A DNA stretch of 64,000 nt from Malachius bipustulatus (Eukaryota; Arthropoda; Insecta; Coleoptera; Melyridae). A program made the translations under genes and the position numbers. Where the stretch lies: NCBI GenBank assembly GCA_910589415.1, contig OU342633.1:39376210-39440209 (forward strand). The letters run 5' to 3'. This document shows positions 41,123 through 54,410 of this stretch, piece by piece (position 1 is the stretch's first letter; every line of letters starts with the position of its first letter). The notes beneath the pieces were generated by a model, which was given only the letters and a program-made list of their open reading frames with translations, was not told the DNA's origin and made no database searches.

Positions 41123-44100
41123 TCTATTTCTAGTTATACCTACAGACAATCTTCGAATGAACTATGATTTTACAAGCATCCATTTCACGAGTTTATTCTT
41201 CTCAGTTTATAACATGAAAGGAGTTTCGCAGCAGCCTCCAAGCTTTTAACTTGTTCTTTTTCTCTCTTGCCAACAAACGAAAACTACCTGCGTACTTATT
41301 CCCCCAACAAAGAGGCTTTCCCACAAAAAGAACCCAATTTTTAAGGCCGGTTTCCGAGGCACGCCCTGAACTTCAACGTCGATCTGTTACATATTTATAG
41401 CGGATAGGGATCGAGTCACGTAACTCCACCGTTTCCAGAGTTCCACTACGGCCCGACACTCCAAGCAGTCCCGGCCACAGTGACACGAACACCACGAATA
41501 TTCTCGTAGTCATTTCGCGCAACCTCACCGGATGCACTGGAAAAACTCCCATAGAAGTGCCATTTGTGACCGTGCCATTTAGTATTCCTCAATATGAAGC
41601 TTCCGAACCACAGAGGAGACATTCTGGTAATCGGAGGCCCTATATTATGCGTCCTTGCGAATCCAGAACGAGTTATAGGAGCCTGGAAATGCGAGCAAAG
41701 GAGGTCTATGTTCTCCATTACAGAGTTGCCAAGCGGGTTTGGGTTAATTTCTCTTGTTGAGATGATCATTAAAGTCTTCGTTAATATTTTGACATGTTGA
41801 AAAAGGTAGGTGGAAATTTCCCACCACCCACCACAAACATGGATTATCTCAAATTTAAACTCGAACATGCAGAACTCAATTTTCCTCCAATGATAGTTCA
41901 ACCAAAATTGCCTCCAATTAATAAACTCGTTCGGGGATTAGTTTGCATCCAATTTGCAGTAACAGCTGCACTTGAAGCTGTTTTGTAATTATAAGCTACA
42001 AGTTGATTAATGAAGGTCAAAGCTGCAAATTATGTACAAACCGAGGTACAAACATACCTGGGTACAATAATTACTGAAATAATATAACTTTCAGGCTGGG
42101 ATAATATGACTGGCATAAAATATGTAAGCAGAAAATTGAACAAACAATAAAACCTTTTTTATTGAAAATGCACATGCACTGCAGGGAAATCCCTATGACG
42201 CTCTGGGAGCGGTGCATGAGCGGAGATGTCGATTCACGTTGGCCTTGAATCGCTGCAGGTTGTATACATCGGGAAGCACGCTTTTTAGTTTTTATAGAAG
42301 CTGATATGGAAAAAATGAAGAGCCTTCTATGATTGTGGGATTTCAAAAATCAAAAGAAAAAAATTTATCTTCATTCGTTGCCGAGATATAGGTACCATAT
42401 TTCCAAATATTGTGGAAAATCTGTGTTGAAATGCCTGGCAAGACCTCGTGTACTGAATAGCAGGGTTTGCTTCTAAGATGTTCTTGAACTTAGTGTTCTT
42501 CGAGCAGACATTTAGGTATAGTCCACTGTTTTCGCGAGCGAGAATAAAATTATTCACCTCTTGCTCAAAGAGATGCTGTATTATAGCCGTTTGCATTACC
42601 CTTCCATCTGAATGACGTTGTTCAGTAATCTCGATGCATTTTTAAAAATCATCTTTTCCTTACGCAATTTATCCTTTACTTGCATGACCCTTGCTGCCCA
42701 TCCCTAGAATTATGGTTTTCACGGCAAGAGAACATGCGTGTACCGCGAGTTGTGAAAAAATCTTCCAATACTTGCTACCAACACCAGTTGGAGTCAGAGT
42801 CGGAAAGAATAAGAGTATAGAGATATAGCAGTGAGCAGATTCAAGGACGAGCAAGCCACCAAACACCCTTCGTCAGATGCTGTGGAAATCGTCGCGACTC
42901 CCGTATTCGTAAATTCGTCATTATCGTGGCTGTGGTACACGAAATACCCTGCCCCCATTCGCAAAACCGCATTTATTTGAAGACTTCCGCATCGCCTGCA
43001 CGGGTCACAGTGGTTCGCCCAGTGGTACGAAAGTAAACCGTGAGTACAATAATTATTATCATAATAATCATTAATCCTGCGTATTATCTCCTGGTGTATC
43101 CTGTACCCTGGTCCTTCGTCTAGATTTCAAACATGCTTTTCGGCTTTACACCACCCGCATCCAATTGGTTCCCCATTAATAGAATCATTCAGACATCTTA
43201 GGAAATTTTACTAACTCAAATTATTACTATTTCAACCAATCATGTCTTAGAATAAACAATTTGATTTAATATCTTGTAAAAAAGCAACAATTTATAACAA
43301 CTTGTGCAATTATCAGTGATAATTAATCACTATCACATTGCAGTATTTTACTCGTGTACAAGCGAACTTGGTAACCGAACTGAACAAACTGATATAGGAA
43401 CTAAACTCAATTATCAAACTCTTAACAGTGGAAAATGCAATTGGCGTAATATTATGAAATCGGTTGTGGAGTGTAAGCTATAGTCAGAAACACCGCTCCT
43501 TGAAGTAGAAGTTAGAAGAGAAGCAACACAAATTCCCTGCTTTCGTAGCTTCTGGGTTTCCTTCACGTTCCCTCATGAAGCCCTCCATGGAGTCGCAAAT
43601 AAAGTTTTCTTGAATTGATTGAAAATTCGATGGAAACATAAACATATCCACATTAATTTCGTTACTCTGCGCAACGTTGTTCTCTGTACCTGAACGATTT
43701 TTAAAAACTGAATTTTCCTAGACTTTATTTTATTATTGCTACGTCTTTTTCTACCATAGGTTCGATAAATACCTAATTTGGATTGTCAATTAACTCAAAT
43801 AATTAATTTTACAATTATTTAAGATTCACTCTGACTACTTACATCACCTGATGGATCGCCTCTTGATTCGTATTGCACTTTGTTCTTGACTTTTCGCTTT
43901 CCATTCTAGAAACATTTTAAGACAGTAAGCTTTTAGACACCATGGAAGCCGTTCTCCCAACAATATTCTTCAAATGATAAGTCCCGAATAACTTTACTTT
44001 TTATATATTTCTCAACGAATACATTAACGAAACATCAGGAGGACTCGTGTTATTTATGGTGAATCCTTTAAACATTTCCTTATATTTTTAAAAATCTTTT

Positions 44101-45053
44101 CTATTCTGCCAGTGCAACCCTAACCACATAATAACGCGCATAATAACGCCAGGGCACAAGCCTTAGACGGCGGCAATTTTGCAATTTTATTGGTGTTATA
44201 TTTTTCCGTGCATTTTCTTATGAAGAGGAGCGCATTATTTTTAGCAGCCCACGGGTGCCGATTATTTCATCACGTTACTCTCTGCACAGAGAATTCGTGT
44301 AATAAAATCAATTCTACACCAGGATGCGCTAACGTTTACAATGTTAACAAAAATGACACTCGATAGAAATAAAAATCATGAATTTTCCTCCGAAAGTTTT
44401 TTTTTCTGTGAGAAAAATTTTTATTAAAATATCTATTTTTGAAAATCGAGTTGAAAATTAAAGCAAAAATACGGGTGTGATACCTGTGACAATGTCGGGG
44501 GTGATCGATAGTCTTCCTGACGAGCTTCCTGACCTAAAATTAGGGTGGAAATGCCGCAATGAAAAAAAAAGTGCAATGAAAAATCACCGCAGAGCCACCC
44601 CAAACTATTAAGTAATTTATTGGTTCTCGTCGGCGGACAGAAGTGAAGCGTTGGCCAATCGAAAGCAGGACTCAACAAATGCATTACCTAAATTAATTTT
44701 TATCGTTCCATTTATTTGCCTGCCATCGAGATAAATGCATTTTATCGAGAGAACCATAAATTTTCTTGGCGCTAGAAAACAGAATTCTGCTCTATCAACT
44801 GCTTCTGATTTAGTAGGTATGAATTAGAAATTGCGTAGATTTCACAGAATTAGGAATATACTTTTCTGGAATTGCTTCTTCTATCGCTTTAAAAATTATT
44901 CATTCATACAAATATAAATTTATTATAACCACTTTATGTAGTTTGTGCACTGGAGAATATAGCAGGTAATTCTCTTGAGCTAGCACGCTTCGATTGACTT
45001 GTCAAACCCCAAAAAAATTTAAAACATCTCCAGGGACCTCCTCTACATTTACT
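41123..45053. other. Unannotated sequence
   Basis: No host gene supported. A 151-codon frame on the minus strand (41446-41901) lacks any recognised domain. A short motif on the minus strand near 42210-42300 only weakly recalls the tail of a non-LTR polymerase. 44215-44255 shares about 40 bases (gcgcattatttttag..gcccacgggtgccg) with 49697-49735. Confidence 0.4.
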
Positions 45054-45354
45054 ACGGGTGTCCAAATTTTTTTTTATCAAGGGATATCCGCGTTATTTCA
45101 AAACAGAAACAAATTAAATATGTAAAACTTCAAATATACCCCTAAGGCTTTGCGGCACACCCTCAAAAAAAAAATTAGGGTGTAATTTGAAAACAAACAA
45201 GTAGGGGATTTGGGGGGTTGAAAAGCGTAAATGTGTATTATTGAGGATGCAGCCGCAAAGCCTTGGAGATGCATAAATTTACTAAATTGCATTTGTTTTT
45301 TTTTTTAATAACGCGGATTTTCCGTGATAAAAAAAATTCGGGACACTCTGTATG
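45054..45354. mobile_element. 301-bp MITE
   Basis: The left end gtgtccaaatttttttttat...gatatccgcgttatt matches the complement of the right end (aataacgcggattttccgtg...cgggacac) over about 45 bp. The interior has an inverted pair caaggctttgcgg/ctaaggctttgcgg. No coding. Confidence 0.75.
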
Positions 45355-46430
45355 TATAGGTTAATGTTGGTAGTCACCGTCACCAATAATAAAAGTCAGT
45401 ACTAGTAATAGATAGCGGAGTTCCTCAAGAACGACCTAAATAACTAGTCGTTGATGTCTTGAAGAGGTACAAATTTACGCCAGGATGATATGGCATGCTG
45501 ATGAGTTTCTAAAAACCGAAATATCTTCCACCTCGACCTAAAGTCCAATAAATTTTCTTCTTTTGTATAACCGAATAAAGAGTGAGTCGAGAAAACAGTG
45601 AGTGAAGTATAATGGATATTGTTTTCTGAGGCGTGTTTGCTCTAGATGAAAATCAATTGGCACTCGGCAATAAAACTATTATTAGACAAACGAGCTTTTG
45701 TGCTCGATTATTGTTACAATAATAACAGTCATGCTAATCAAGGAACAGAAAAGGGGATTCGGGAAAGTCTCCCAACCCCCCTCACCACGCCAATAACGAG
45801 GGTTTGTTGTTTCTTTGACTAACCGTGCGAGCAACACGTATCCAGCTAGCAAATTACGTGTTGTCGTTCTCCTAGTTGTAATTCTGCCGGTAAGAAGCTT
45901 ACCTACGTACTAAGAATACGATATGTGGGTTAATTAGAACTTCAAATACTCAAAACTGCCAAGATTGTACGAAGCAATGGCGTTGTCATTCACGTCGAAT
46001 TGTTTACAATTTTGTAATCAGAACAGAGGAACGCTCCTCTGTTTTGTGTAAATAATCGTGATTATTAGTGTTCCTTGCCCTAGCCCAAATATTTGATAAC
46101 GCTAGTGCAGTAAGTTAATAATAGTCTAGACTAAAACTTTTTTGTTTTGATCATTAAACAATTCTACCATTTAACTCGAAAATTATAGAAATAATTATTG
46201 AAATATTGAAAATAAAAATTATTTTGCCTGAAAATCGCTTCTTTTGAAGATAATGTAACGTATTGACAGGTGCAATCGAAACTTCAAGAGACAAAAGCAG
46301 AGGATTGAAGATTCACCATTCTAGGGCAGAAAATGCTGGAATCAGCCATCTTCAAACACTTTTCCTTTACTCGTTTTTACTCACTATTTATTTATTAAAA
46401 ATTTGAGTCTAATAATTTATGAAAAACTTT
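45355..46430. other. Unannotated sequence
   Basis: No supported gene. The segment just left of 46430, read on the minus strand, could be the leader of the LTR element below, including an ATG GCT GAT start, but it stops quickly. Confidence 0.35.
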
Positions 46431-46810
46431 ACACCCCACACCTGACACCAATTGTAACGGATTTATCGTTGAAAAGTTCGTCTAAAAAGTAAATTGAGAC
46501 TCGATTAATATTTACCTATTAAAGAAAGTTATTTATTTTTACACCCTCGAACTAAACTAATTATTTATTTAAACTTTAAGCATTTATTTTTAAGTCCAGG
46601 TCTTGTATAACGAGATGTAGTATATCACGCGAACTTAACTTTTTAGACTGACTCACTGCTTCCTTAAGCAGCCTTAAGCTTTAGATATCTCGCATTCTAA
46701 GGACTTAGTGGTGCTAGGTTTATCTCGACCATGATTCTCGAACTATTCGCCATTATTAGGACCTATTTCTAGAAATCCTATTATTAAACTTATTCATACT
46801 GTTCATAAAG
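46431..46810 (-). mobile_element. LTR and primer-binding-site remnant of an LTR retrotransposon
   Basis: On the minus strand, ...ATAAATCCGTTACA is followed by ATTGGTGTCAGGTGTGGGGTG. TGGTGTCAG plus a G/T-rich stretch looks like a tRNA-Leu-type primer-binding site directly after an LTR ending in CA. The AT-rich part to about 46810 would be the LTR. Gag and pol are missing. The outer LTR boundary is not defined. Confidence 0.45.
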
Positions 46811-47989
46811 CTAGCAGCTAGTCACCGTTGATGAGTCAACAGACTAGAGCAGCATCGTGTACTTTAATCAGCGTTCGGGGGAGCCACTGCCCTCAGTTGC
46901 TGGCATGCATTTTGGCTGCAAGGGGTACATCCTATGGCGCAAGCTTTTTTGTCGTTTTCTTTCATTCATTTTCATCTTCCTCACTAAGGTTAAGTGACCG
47001 AGGTTGTGCTGAATGTTCCTAATTAGGACGAAACTCGTGTCTACAATTTCCACCCCTAACGCACAACCGGACATCAATGAATGGCATATTGTTTTGCAAT
47101 ATGTCGTTCATCTTTCGTCAAAAAATTATTGGTTGGAACAGAAAAAGATCTACGTCATAATTTTTTTTAACATTTGTTCTATCTGGATTTGGATAGATCG
47201 TATGGGCCGCTCTGGAGCGGGCGTAGGTCGTATGTTGTAAAATTTGGTGACCATTATTTTCAAGTGCTTGATGCTTGAAGAAGAAGAAAAAATCATAAAA
47301 TTTTTCAAACGTTCTTCGAGTGTAACTAAGCCGTCCCGGAACATTTGCCTGATCCGATGTGCATATTCTGAAATTACAGTATTATTCAGATTCCTATTAT
47401 TTACTTCTAAGAAATCCATCGTTGATATTCAATCAAAAACTTTTCGACAGCTTTTCATCGAACTTTGGATGGAATAACAATGCCTGATAAGGTTGTAGAC
47501 GATCCCCTTTAAACTTCATAAAAAAAGAGACAAAGAGAGTTTGTATAAATAAGCAGGCCGAGGCGGGGTCTCGCAAAATTGTGATAAGTAAAAGCGGGCA
47601 GCAGATTTTAATGAAATTTGTTCGCGATCCTGACAGCTTCGGGCGATTTCATCAAAATATTACGAAGAGACATGTAATAATATGTTAAGATCGTTTGTTA
47701 AGTAAATTTTACTGCGATAGATTTTAAAATATATTAAATTTCTCGTTCGATTTTTTCACCCGGGAGTGGTGATGATGGGAACATTTTTTTATATTACCTT
47801 GGGAAATTGCCCCTTTTGCCCCGGGAATTTGATAATTGCATTTTTGTACATTTGCGTTTCGTGTTGTTTCCCTGGCTTTTACCTCTTCAAAAAATTTGTT
47901 TCTGCAGATAGGCAAAATTATTAGATTTCTATAGAAATCAGCCTTTACCTGCCCTTACTGAAAATTTCACTAAGAAAAACTACCCTGGT
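46811..47989. other. Unannotated sequence
   Basis: Several overlapping open frames of 60-90 codons on both strands (46828-47477) lack recognised domains. Adjacent transposase remnants suggest decayed transposon DNA. Confidence 0.35.
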
Positions 47990-48240
47990 ATTCCAAAGGG
48001 CAATATGTATGTGGTTCCAACAAGACGGTGCACCTCCGAACTTTCCAAGTCCTGTAAGGGAGATTTTCCAGGGAATTGGATTGGTAGACGAGAACCGATT
48101 AGGTGACCAGCAAGATCTCCAGATCTCACACGTCTTGATTTTTCTTAGGCGGATATTAAAAGAAAATTATTGAATGCGTCAAACTAGTCCAGGTGCAATT
48201 CCAAGTATTCTAGTAGAATACGCCATCAATTTCGAACATT
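47990..48240 (+). pseudogene. C-terminal fragment of a mariner-like transposase
   Basis: tatgtatgtggttccaacaa translates to MWFQQDGAPPNF, the catalytic-aspartate motif (WFQQDGAPPH) of insect mariner-like transposases. A shifted frame near 48200 gives ILVEYAINFEHFI, similar to the usual G.NFEHLL end. Frameshifts and deletions separate the parts, so it is dead. Confidence 0.7.
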
Positions 48241-49892
48241 TTATTCGAGTGACTCTTTTTTTTAAAACGACTCTTTCCCTTGAAAATAAGTAAGGGTTGA
48301 AACTCAGAATTCATTCTTATTGAAAACGGATTAATTTATTCCAAATTTAGCCCCTCATTGTCATGTATAAACTATAGAGATCGTCCACTTCTCGATGCAT
48401 GTTCTAAATTTAATAAGTTATAGACTAGACAGTGATACTGATGAACATGTGATCAATAGTAATTGCATCGGTTTTTGCCGGGATTTACCGTTAGGGACAC
48501 ATATTTAGTTAGACATACCTAGTCGATATGACCATGACCGCAGCTGAGACAGTTCAGACCACATCGCCGAGTGGAGAGCATAAATCAACCCCTAATTGAT
48601 AACCCCCTCTCGCCGCCAGCAAATTATCCATCCCCTTCCTTGTGTGGTTGCAGTGTTTGCGCGCCGCCAGTGCTATTAATATCAGGAATTATGGCTTTAA
48701 TTCATCCCGATTTTGATGTCGATGAGATTACCTAGCCGGTGATGACAAACTACTCCTTTTCCATGCTCCTGTATTACACGGATAATATACTTTCATTTTA
48801 TAAAGGAGCCGTAGAATATATGCTATGCATTTCTAAAACCAATTTCCTATCATATAGGAGAACTTATTCCATATCTACGATATCTGAATTTTGTATTGAT
48901 TATTAGGTAATAATTAAGGTAGCAGAAGGAAAAGTTTTCATCAATGCTTGGGATGATAAATCGGATCAAAAGCAATTCAGGAACGACCGTATCGATTTTC
49001 AGATATCATACCGTATCATGTACTAAGGTGAATGTGCATCCCTTCAATGTGCGTCCTGGTCGGAAAATTTAACAACCGAACGCGCAGCGCGCATAACGAA
49101 TTCGGCTAGTAACGGCCTGTCTCTGCACCGAATAAAACGTGCCAAACATTTTCGATCGGCTCCTTGGTGAGCAGTCTGGATGGTGTAATCGTAGAGTTAA
49201 TTGCGTTCGGACGTTCGCAGGTTTAACTTTGCCCGAGTTACCATAGAAGGTATCGGCTATGGTAAAAATTATTTATTCCATAATTTTTTTTCTTGAGGTG
49301 TTATCAATTCGTCGGGCTTGTGAAATTGGACCGAAAGTTAAAAAATTTCAATTAAAAAAACTATAGGTGATAAAAAGGTGGTAAACGTTGGACAATCAAT
49401 TATGACGTTTTACCACCCAGCCCGACTTTTTTTCAGGCCAACTTCACGTACCTCATAACCCCTATAGCGCAAACCTTTTGACTGCGGCATTTTTTATATA
49501 TCTAAATAAATTTTGCACCACTGAGAAATTGCGTGACCTTGAACATTGGAAAAAATCTCCAACAGGTATCCTCGCTCCCCCCCCTTGAGATATTAGTAGT
49601 GTCAAGTTTCGAATCTAACTGCACTAATCTTGCAATCATAAGTCGCCATTGTCCCACTTTATCTAGCCCATCCTGTGTATTTTCGTAGAAAAAGGGGCGC
49701 ATTATTTTTAGTAATCCACGGGCACCGAATATCTAGAGACGGTCCTGGTTGTAAGTTGTAACACTGCTAGTTTCTAAAGCATTCAATAAACATCACTGTG
49801 AACAGTTATACGTACAATGATCAAATAGGTTCGTCTTTCGTCTGACATATCTACGACGCCGTATTAGTGCCACAGCGCAAATTATTTTTTTT
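48241..49892. other. Unannotated, partly balanced sequence
   Basis: No gene. 48,500-48,760 and 48,990-49,270 are less AT-biased and free of visible repeats, so they might be single-copy regulatory DNA. This cannot be tested from one sequence. Confidence 0.4.
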
Positions 49893-50097
49893 AATATTTC
49901 GACATTTCAAATCTCAAAATTTTGAGATTGCAAAGGCAAAATTTTGTGATTTTTTTGTCAAAATGTTGAGTTTAATTCTCAAAATTTTGTGTTGTAAATT
50001 TTAAAATTTTGAGAATTAAAGTCAAAATTTTGAGAATTAAAGTCAAAATTTTGAGATTTAAATTCAAAATTTTGAGTTTTGAAATGTCGAAATATTG
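49893..50097. repeat. Palindrome cluster built on TCAAAATTTTGA
   Basis: About seven full or near copies of the 12-bp palindrome (T)CAAAATTTTGA are spaced by short A/T linkers. The whole is bounded by atttcgacatttcaaa and its complement tttgaaatgtcgaaat, so it can fold as one large hairpin or as many small ones. More copies appear at 51113-51165. Confidence 0.85.
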
Positions 50098-50366
50098 GCA
50101 CTGAAAGCAAACAACAATTATTGTTAAGCAAGGTTAAAGCGCATGTCACTCAACGAAGTCCTGTGTAGCTGAATCTGGCCAGAATCTGATAAGTCAGGTC
50201 TTAGGTCATTGTTAGGTTCTCTCTCCCCCTTGAAATTTACAACCTCTAGGGCTTTTTCTTCTATCTATTTTTTATTTTACTTATTTTCTTTTTTTTCATA
50301 TTCTTGAAATTTCAGGGAAATTAATAACAATGGCCAATGAGCTGACTTATCAGGTTCCGGTCAAAA
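50098..50366. other. Spacer
   Basis: No feature recognised. Ends with the left TCAAAA duplication of the next element. Confidence 0.5.
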
Positions 50367-50956
50367 CCACGATACACATATACACGGTATGCCGATTGCT
50401 GTTACTATTTTGGTAATTACTGCGCAATGACGTCATGTGGTTTTATTTTGACTTAAAGTTTTGACAAATACCTTAAAATATTGCGTATTTGGTATTAATC
50501 GCGGCGAGATTGTTTATAAAATAAATGTCAAATTATATTGCTTCCATCCTTTTTGCTTGTGTTTTTCTTTGTGCTAGATTTATTATAGAAAAATCTTTAA
50601 TTTTTTTTCGAAAAAAGTAAAATAAAATTTTTACAATTTTTTCAAATGTTATTGATTTTTGATTTTCATGATTTTTTTTGTACTAAACGACATAAAAAAC
50701 AATATGGCGGCTATAAGAAAAACAAAAGTTGACTATGAAAACTCTGGGATTTAGTTGGCCTTGAAAATTTTTAAAACGTTAAATGGATAGCTGTTGCCGA
50801 CTTATGCAAGCCTACAAAGAATTATTTATTTATTCTTGACAATAAAAAAGATATGAGCAATCTTATGTGTAATATTTGATCCACGTGACGTCACAAGACC
50901 GGAACGCAGTCTGCGCGTCATCGTCTATCGGCATACCGTGTATATGTGTATCGTGG
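50367..50956. mobile_element. 590-bp non-autonomous DNA element
   Basis: Ends CCACGATACACATATACACG and complement (about 29-bp inverted repeat through gtatgccgat), flanked by a 6-bp direct repeat TCAAAA (50361-50366, 50957-50962). No transposase similarity inside. Superfamily not assigned. Confidence 0.82.
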
Positions 50957-50962
50957 TCAAAA

Positions 50963-51474
50963 CGATCAATCTGGTCATCTTTTTTATTCAGTAAAAATCG
51001 ATACATATCGTAAAATCAGTACAACCTGACAACATTGTGCTGTATTCCAACTGTATTTTAACAGCGGAATAATCTCTTTGAATCTCGCATGCGTACTACT
51101 TCTGTAGGCTGACCAAAATTTTGAGATTTAATCCCAAGACTTAATCTCAAAATTTTGACTTTGCAATTTCAAAATGTTTACTTTGAAAATCATGTCAAAG
51201 AAAACAAACCAGTAGAAGTGGAAAACGTGGAGAAACTGCATTCACAGACCTTCTGAAAGTGTAAAATAAAAACAAAATAAATTTTTTTTTGGAGGGGAAA
51301 TCCTCATGGTGGGCATGGTTCTACCCACCCGATGGTAATGCCGGAAGGAAAATGAAAATGACAACTTGAAGATGACGATGAAGAAGAAACCTTCGGCATG
51401 ATCTGTTGTGAAAAGTTTTCAAGCAGTATACCTGGTGAACAATGTATTTTATATGCGATGTATACAGGATACAG
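50963..51474. other. Unannotated sequence with outlying palindromes
   Basis: Contains two further CAAAATTTTGA palindromes (51115-51165) like those at 49893-50097. No gene. Confidence 0.45.
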
Positions 51475-51958
51475 GATGTTTACTGTAAAGTTGGCCAAAC
51501 TTCACAGGCTGATTTTTCAGACTAAAATAAACAAAAAATTTCATGTTTTCTCTCATAAAATGCAATTTTTCTCGGAAAAGGTACATTTCAGAGCCGTTAA
51601 CCAAGAGTACCTTTTTGGTGTAGAAAAGATGGACGGTTCAAAGGCGCTGCTTAAAATCGCATTTATTCCAGTGTCGTAGAAATTAGGGGGTCGAAACCCT
51701 CAAAATACCCTTAATCTACGCCACTGAATTTTTTTTAAACCTTTATTCTACGGCGAAAATAAGAGGATTAGTGAGAACATAGTGTGTATAAGAGCTGAAC
51801 ATTGTATCTCCTACGGTTCCCGACATGCCTGTAAAAAAATTTTTTTCGAGACCCTGATCTCAAAAACGGTGCATTTTCGGACACACGTTAATGGGAAATT
51901 TTTAGTCTGAACAATCAGCCTCTGAAGTTTGGCCAACCTTACAGTAAACACCCTGTAT
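51475..51958. mobile_element. Inverted-repeat element, family I, most complete copy
   Basis: Starts AGGATGTTTACTGTAAAGTT and ends CTTACAGTAAACACCCTGT, with arms of about 60 bp through ggccaaacttc.gaggctgat. The interior includes acggtgcattttcggacaca, the feature shared with the copies at 2050, 10930 and 57430. Confidence 0.8.
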
Positions 51959-52620
51959 ATAGGCTCATGATACAGTGTGACTGAAAATAAAAATTAACAC
52001 CTGCAGAAATTGTGATTCCCATGACAGTTGCATAGTTTTAGAAAAATAGTTTCATGGTATGTAAAAAATCACTCTGTATATCTGATTAGAGCATAGTATT
52101 TTTCGAGCAGCAGGGATTTGTTGCTCATAAGGTTTTTATTTGACAATCAAAAATGTATTTTCTATATGATGCTAACTTTTTGGTGAAACTTGTAAACGTA
52201 GATCGGTTGATTGATTGATTGATTGATACATTCCTTCGGTCTCCTTCGAAAAAAAATGTACCGTTTCACTTGCGTTAAAAGACCTTTTACACGCTCGTGA
52301 TGTTATATCAACCATCACACACATGCATGGTGTTTTCAACACTTGTAGAATAATGCACTAGTATTATTAATTAGAGATTTTTCGCTTCGGTGACTCCCTA
52401 AACTATAGAACTAGCGTTTCCGTCGACTGTTTACTATAATATCAGTAACATCTACCTTCACCACTAAAAAAATAAATTATACGAAGCATAACGAGGAAAG
52501 TAGAAATCTATCCTCGGATTGATATATTTGATATTCAAGAAATTTTAGTACCTACCCTCGATTAGTACTAACTTTATTGAACTGATTTTAATAGAATTTT
52601 AATGGAATCAATCACAATTT
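51959..52620. other. Unannotated sequence with a small microsatellite
   Basis: (TTGA)n at 52207-52227, about five units. Otherwise nothing recognised. Confidence 0.5.
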
Positions 52621-52639
52621 TTCCTATTATTCTGTTACT

Positions 52640-53245
52640 TCACCGCGTATCAAGTCTGGACGGCACTCTGCAACATCGTACCAGTACAGTAACAGCGTAA
52701 CACAGTAACATCGCAGCGTCCCATCAGTTGTCGGTATTTCGGCGTCACATCAAAGAAATGTTCGCGACGACGTTGCACTATAGATTTGCCGGTTTGGACG
52801 TGTCTGCGAAACACTTGCGTTGTTTTGATTTTTGTGTTGGTCAAATTGATCAAAAATTCAAAATCAGTTGGCGTTATTCTTGTGAAGTTTTCATATAGAC
52901 CACTCACTGACTGAAAGTTTAAAATCTCTCAATAACTGACGACCGCCGTACACAGTTCTACTGGTGTATAATTGATTCTGCCACCAGCGTCTTGATCTGT
53001 GTTTTTTCTTCTGCACTAAATAGTGCATAACTATAATATATGCTGCAGCCGCAATGTCCATCTTTTTCGAATACACTCGCGCAACTAATTAAAAAATTTG
53101 GGACGCCTAAATGTTTCGCGTTGATGTTTCGGGGCGATGTTCTGTTGCACTAAATTTTTTTTTTAAACCGGGCTGACCACGCAACATCGCCGCGTACAGA
53201 AATGATACGCGGCGGTGTTACGTGACGATGTTCTGTTGCATGTCT
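52640..53245 (-). pseudogene. N-terminal fragment of a second Harbinger-type transposase
   Basis: On the minus strand a frame from an ATG at 53059 reads MDIAAAAYIIVMHYL ... RRWWQNQLYTSRTVYGGRQL, then LRDFKLSVSE. A frameshift near 52900 follows, then SGLYENFTRITPTDFEFLIN. This is the N-terminal region of HARBI1-like proteins (RRWW...R...G....L...R....FENF.R.tp..Fe.Ll). It belongs to a different lineage from the element at 34273. GCAACATCG/CGATGTT motifs on both sides suggest a deletion derivative, but its ends are not firm. Confidence 0.65.
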
Positions 53246-54019
53246 GTACGCACCTTAAGAAATGCAACTGTAAGGATTAATAAATTATTAATAATTAATG
53301 GGGGTTCTTATGCAGAAAAAAATTGACCGCACAAGTTTCTCTAGGAAATATCTTGGTATATAACTTTAAGCGAGTTCCAATCTAGCAATAAGTTGTCACC
53401 CTCTGGCCCTTTTAGAGTACCCCACTGAAATTTTCAGGAATCATAGTTTATGGTCTAAATAACTCAAATCCGAAGTCGTCAAAAAATCGTCCTGAGAAAA
53501 AAGACATTATTCAAAATATAAGTGAAACTTTGTCGTGCCAATTTTTCAAAATGTTTTCTTTGATGGTAAAGTTAGAAAAAAATCAAAAGCTGTTTTCGAA
53601 AAGCATTGCTCAAATGCGTCCAACGTAACTTTAAACAGCGGTATATCGTTTCGGTGTACGGCAAAAATTTACTGTTTTCACTACTTTTTGCCTCTTAACA
53701 ATCGTCTCGACAATCGTTATCTCAAAAATGAATCTCTTAATCGAAAAAATTTATCTATTTTTTTTATTTAAAGCAAGTTTTTTAGGGTGGGCTATACGAA
53801 GGTAGACACTATGCCGCCAATTTCGACGAAAACCTGAAATGTCACTAAAATTACAAATTAATGTCTTTGGTGTCGACGAAATTATCGATAACCTTCGGCA
53901 TCACCAAAAGTTTCTGCAAGATGGCTAGCCAGGTTGTTGATGACTATGGAACAAAAGGAACAAACAACAGCAACGTGTTGAGGTTCTAAGGCAATACCAC
54001 GATTAAAATGTTCCATTTT
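53246..54019. other. Unannotated sequence
   Basis: No gene or repeat boundary recognised. Confidence 0.45.
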
Positions 54020-54410
54020 TAAGCTCCTGCGGCCAAACTTGGGTTCATCATTTCATGCAAGAATCAAAACCATCGAGTCTAGGGTGACGCCGCTCAAACT
54101 ACCCAAAACAGAAAAAAGCTTTACGTTGTGCCAGTAGTCTGTAAAGCAATGACCACCGTCTTCTGGGACAGTGATGGTGAGTGTATTCTCTTCACCGATT
54201 TTACTATGAATGACACTTATTATTCTATAGGATTTTAAGAAATTCTCTTAAGAGGATCTAGCATGCAAACAGGCGTGTTATTTCGACATACATAATGTTG
54301 CCCATCAACTGACTACACTAAAGCCATGTGATTTCCATCTTTTTGGGCTTCTGCAGGAGTGGCTCAAAATTTCATGACGAGGACTATTTTGCCAAGTTTG
54401 TATGTACATG
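54020..54410 (+). pseudogene. Decayed mariner (Mos1-type) transposase
   Basis: Short frames in series read KAMTTVFWDSDGECILFTDF then TMNDTYYS, and later LTTLKPCDFHLFGLLQEWLK. These match the MATVFWDS.G....D........Y and PYSPDL.P.DfhLFg.lk.wL regions of mariner transposases. Stops and frameshifts separate them, and the region before the catalytic D34D aspartate is scrambled. Confidence 0.75.

Noticed and set aside
41446..41901. 151-codon minus-strand frame
   Set aside because: No recognised domain, no signal for splicing or promoter, and mixed composition. Possible by chance at this length.
42200..42310. Minus-strand motif resembling the tail of a jockey/CR1-type polymerase (LPDVYNLQRFKANVNRHL)
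   Set aside because: Too short and isolated. No adjacent reverse transcriptase sequence found, so it was not annotated as an element.
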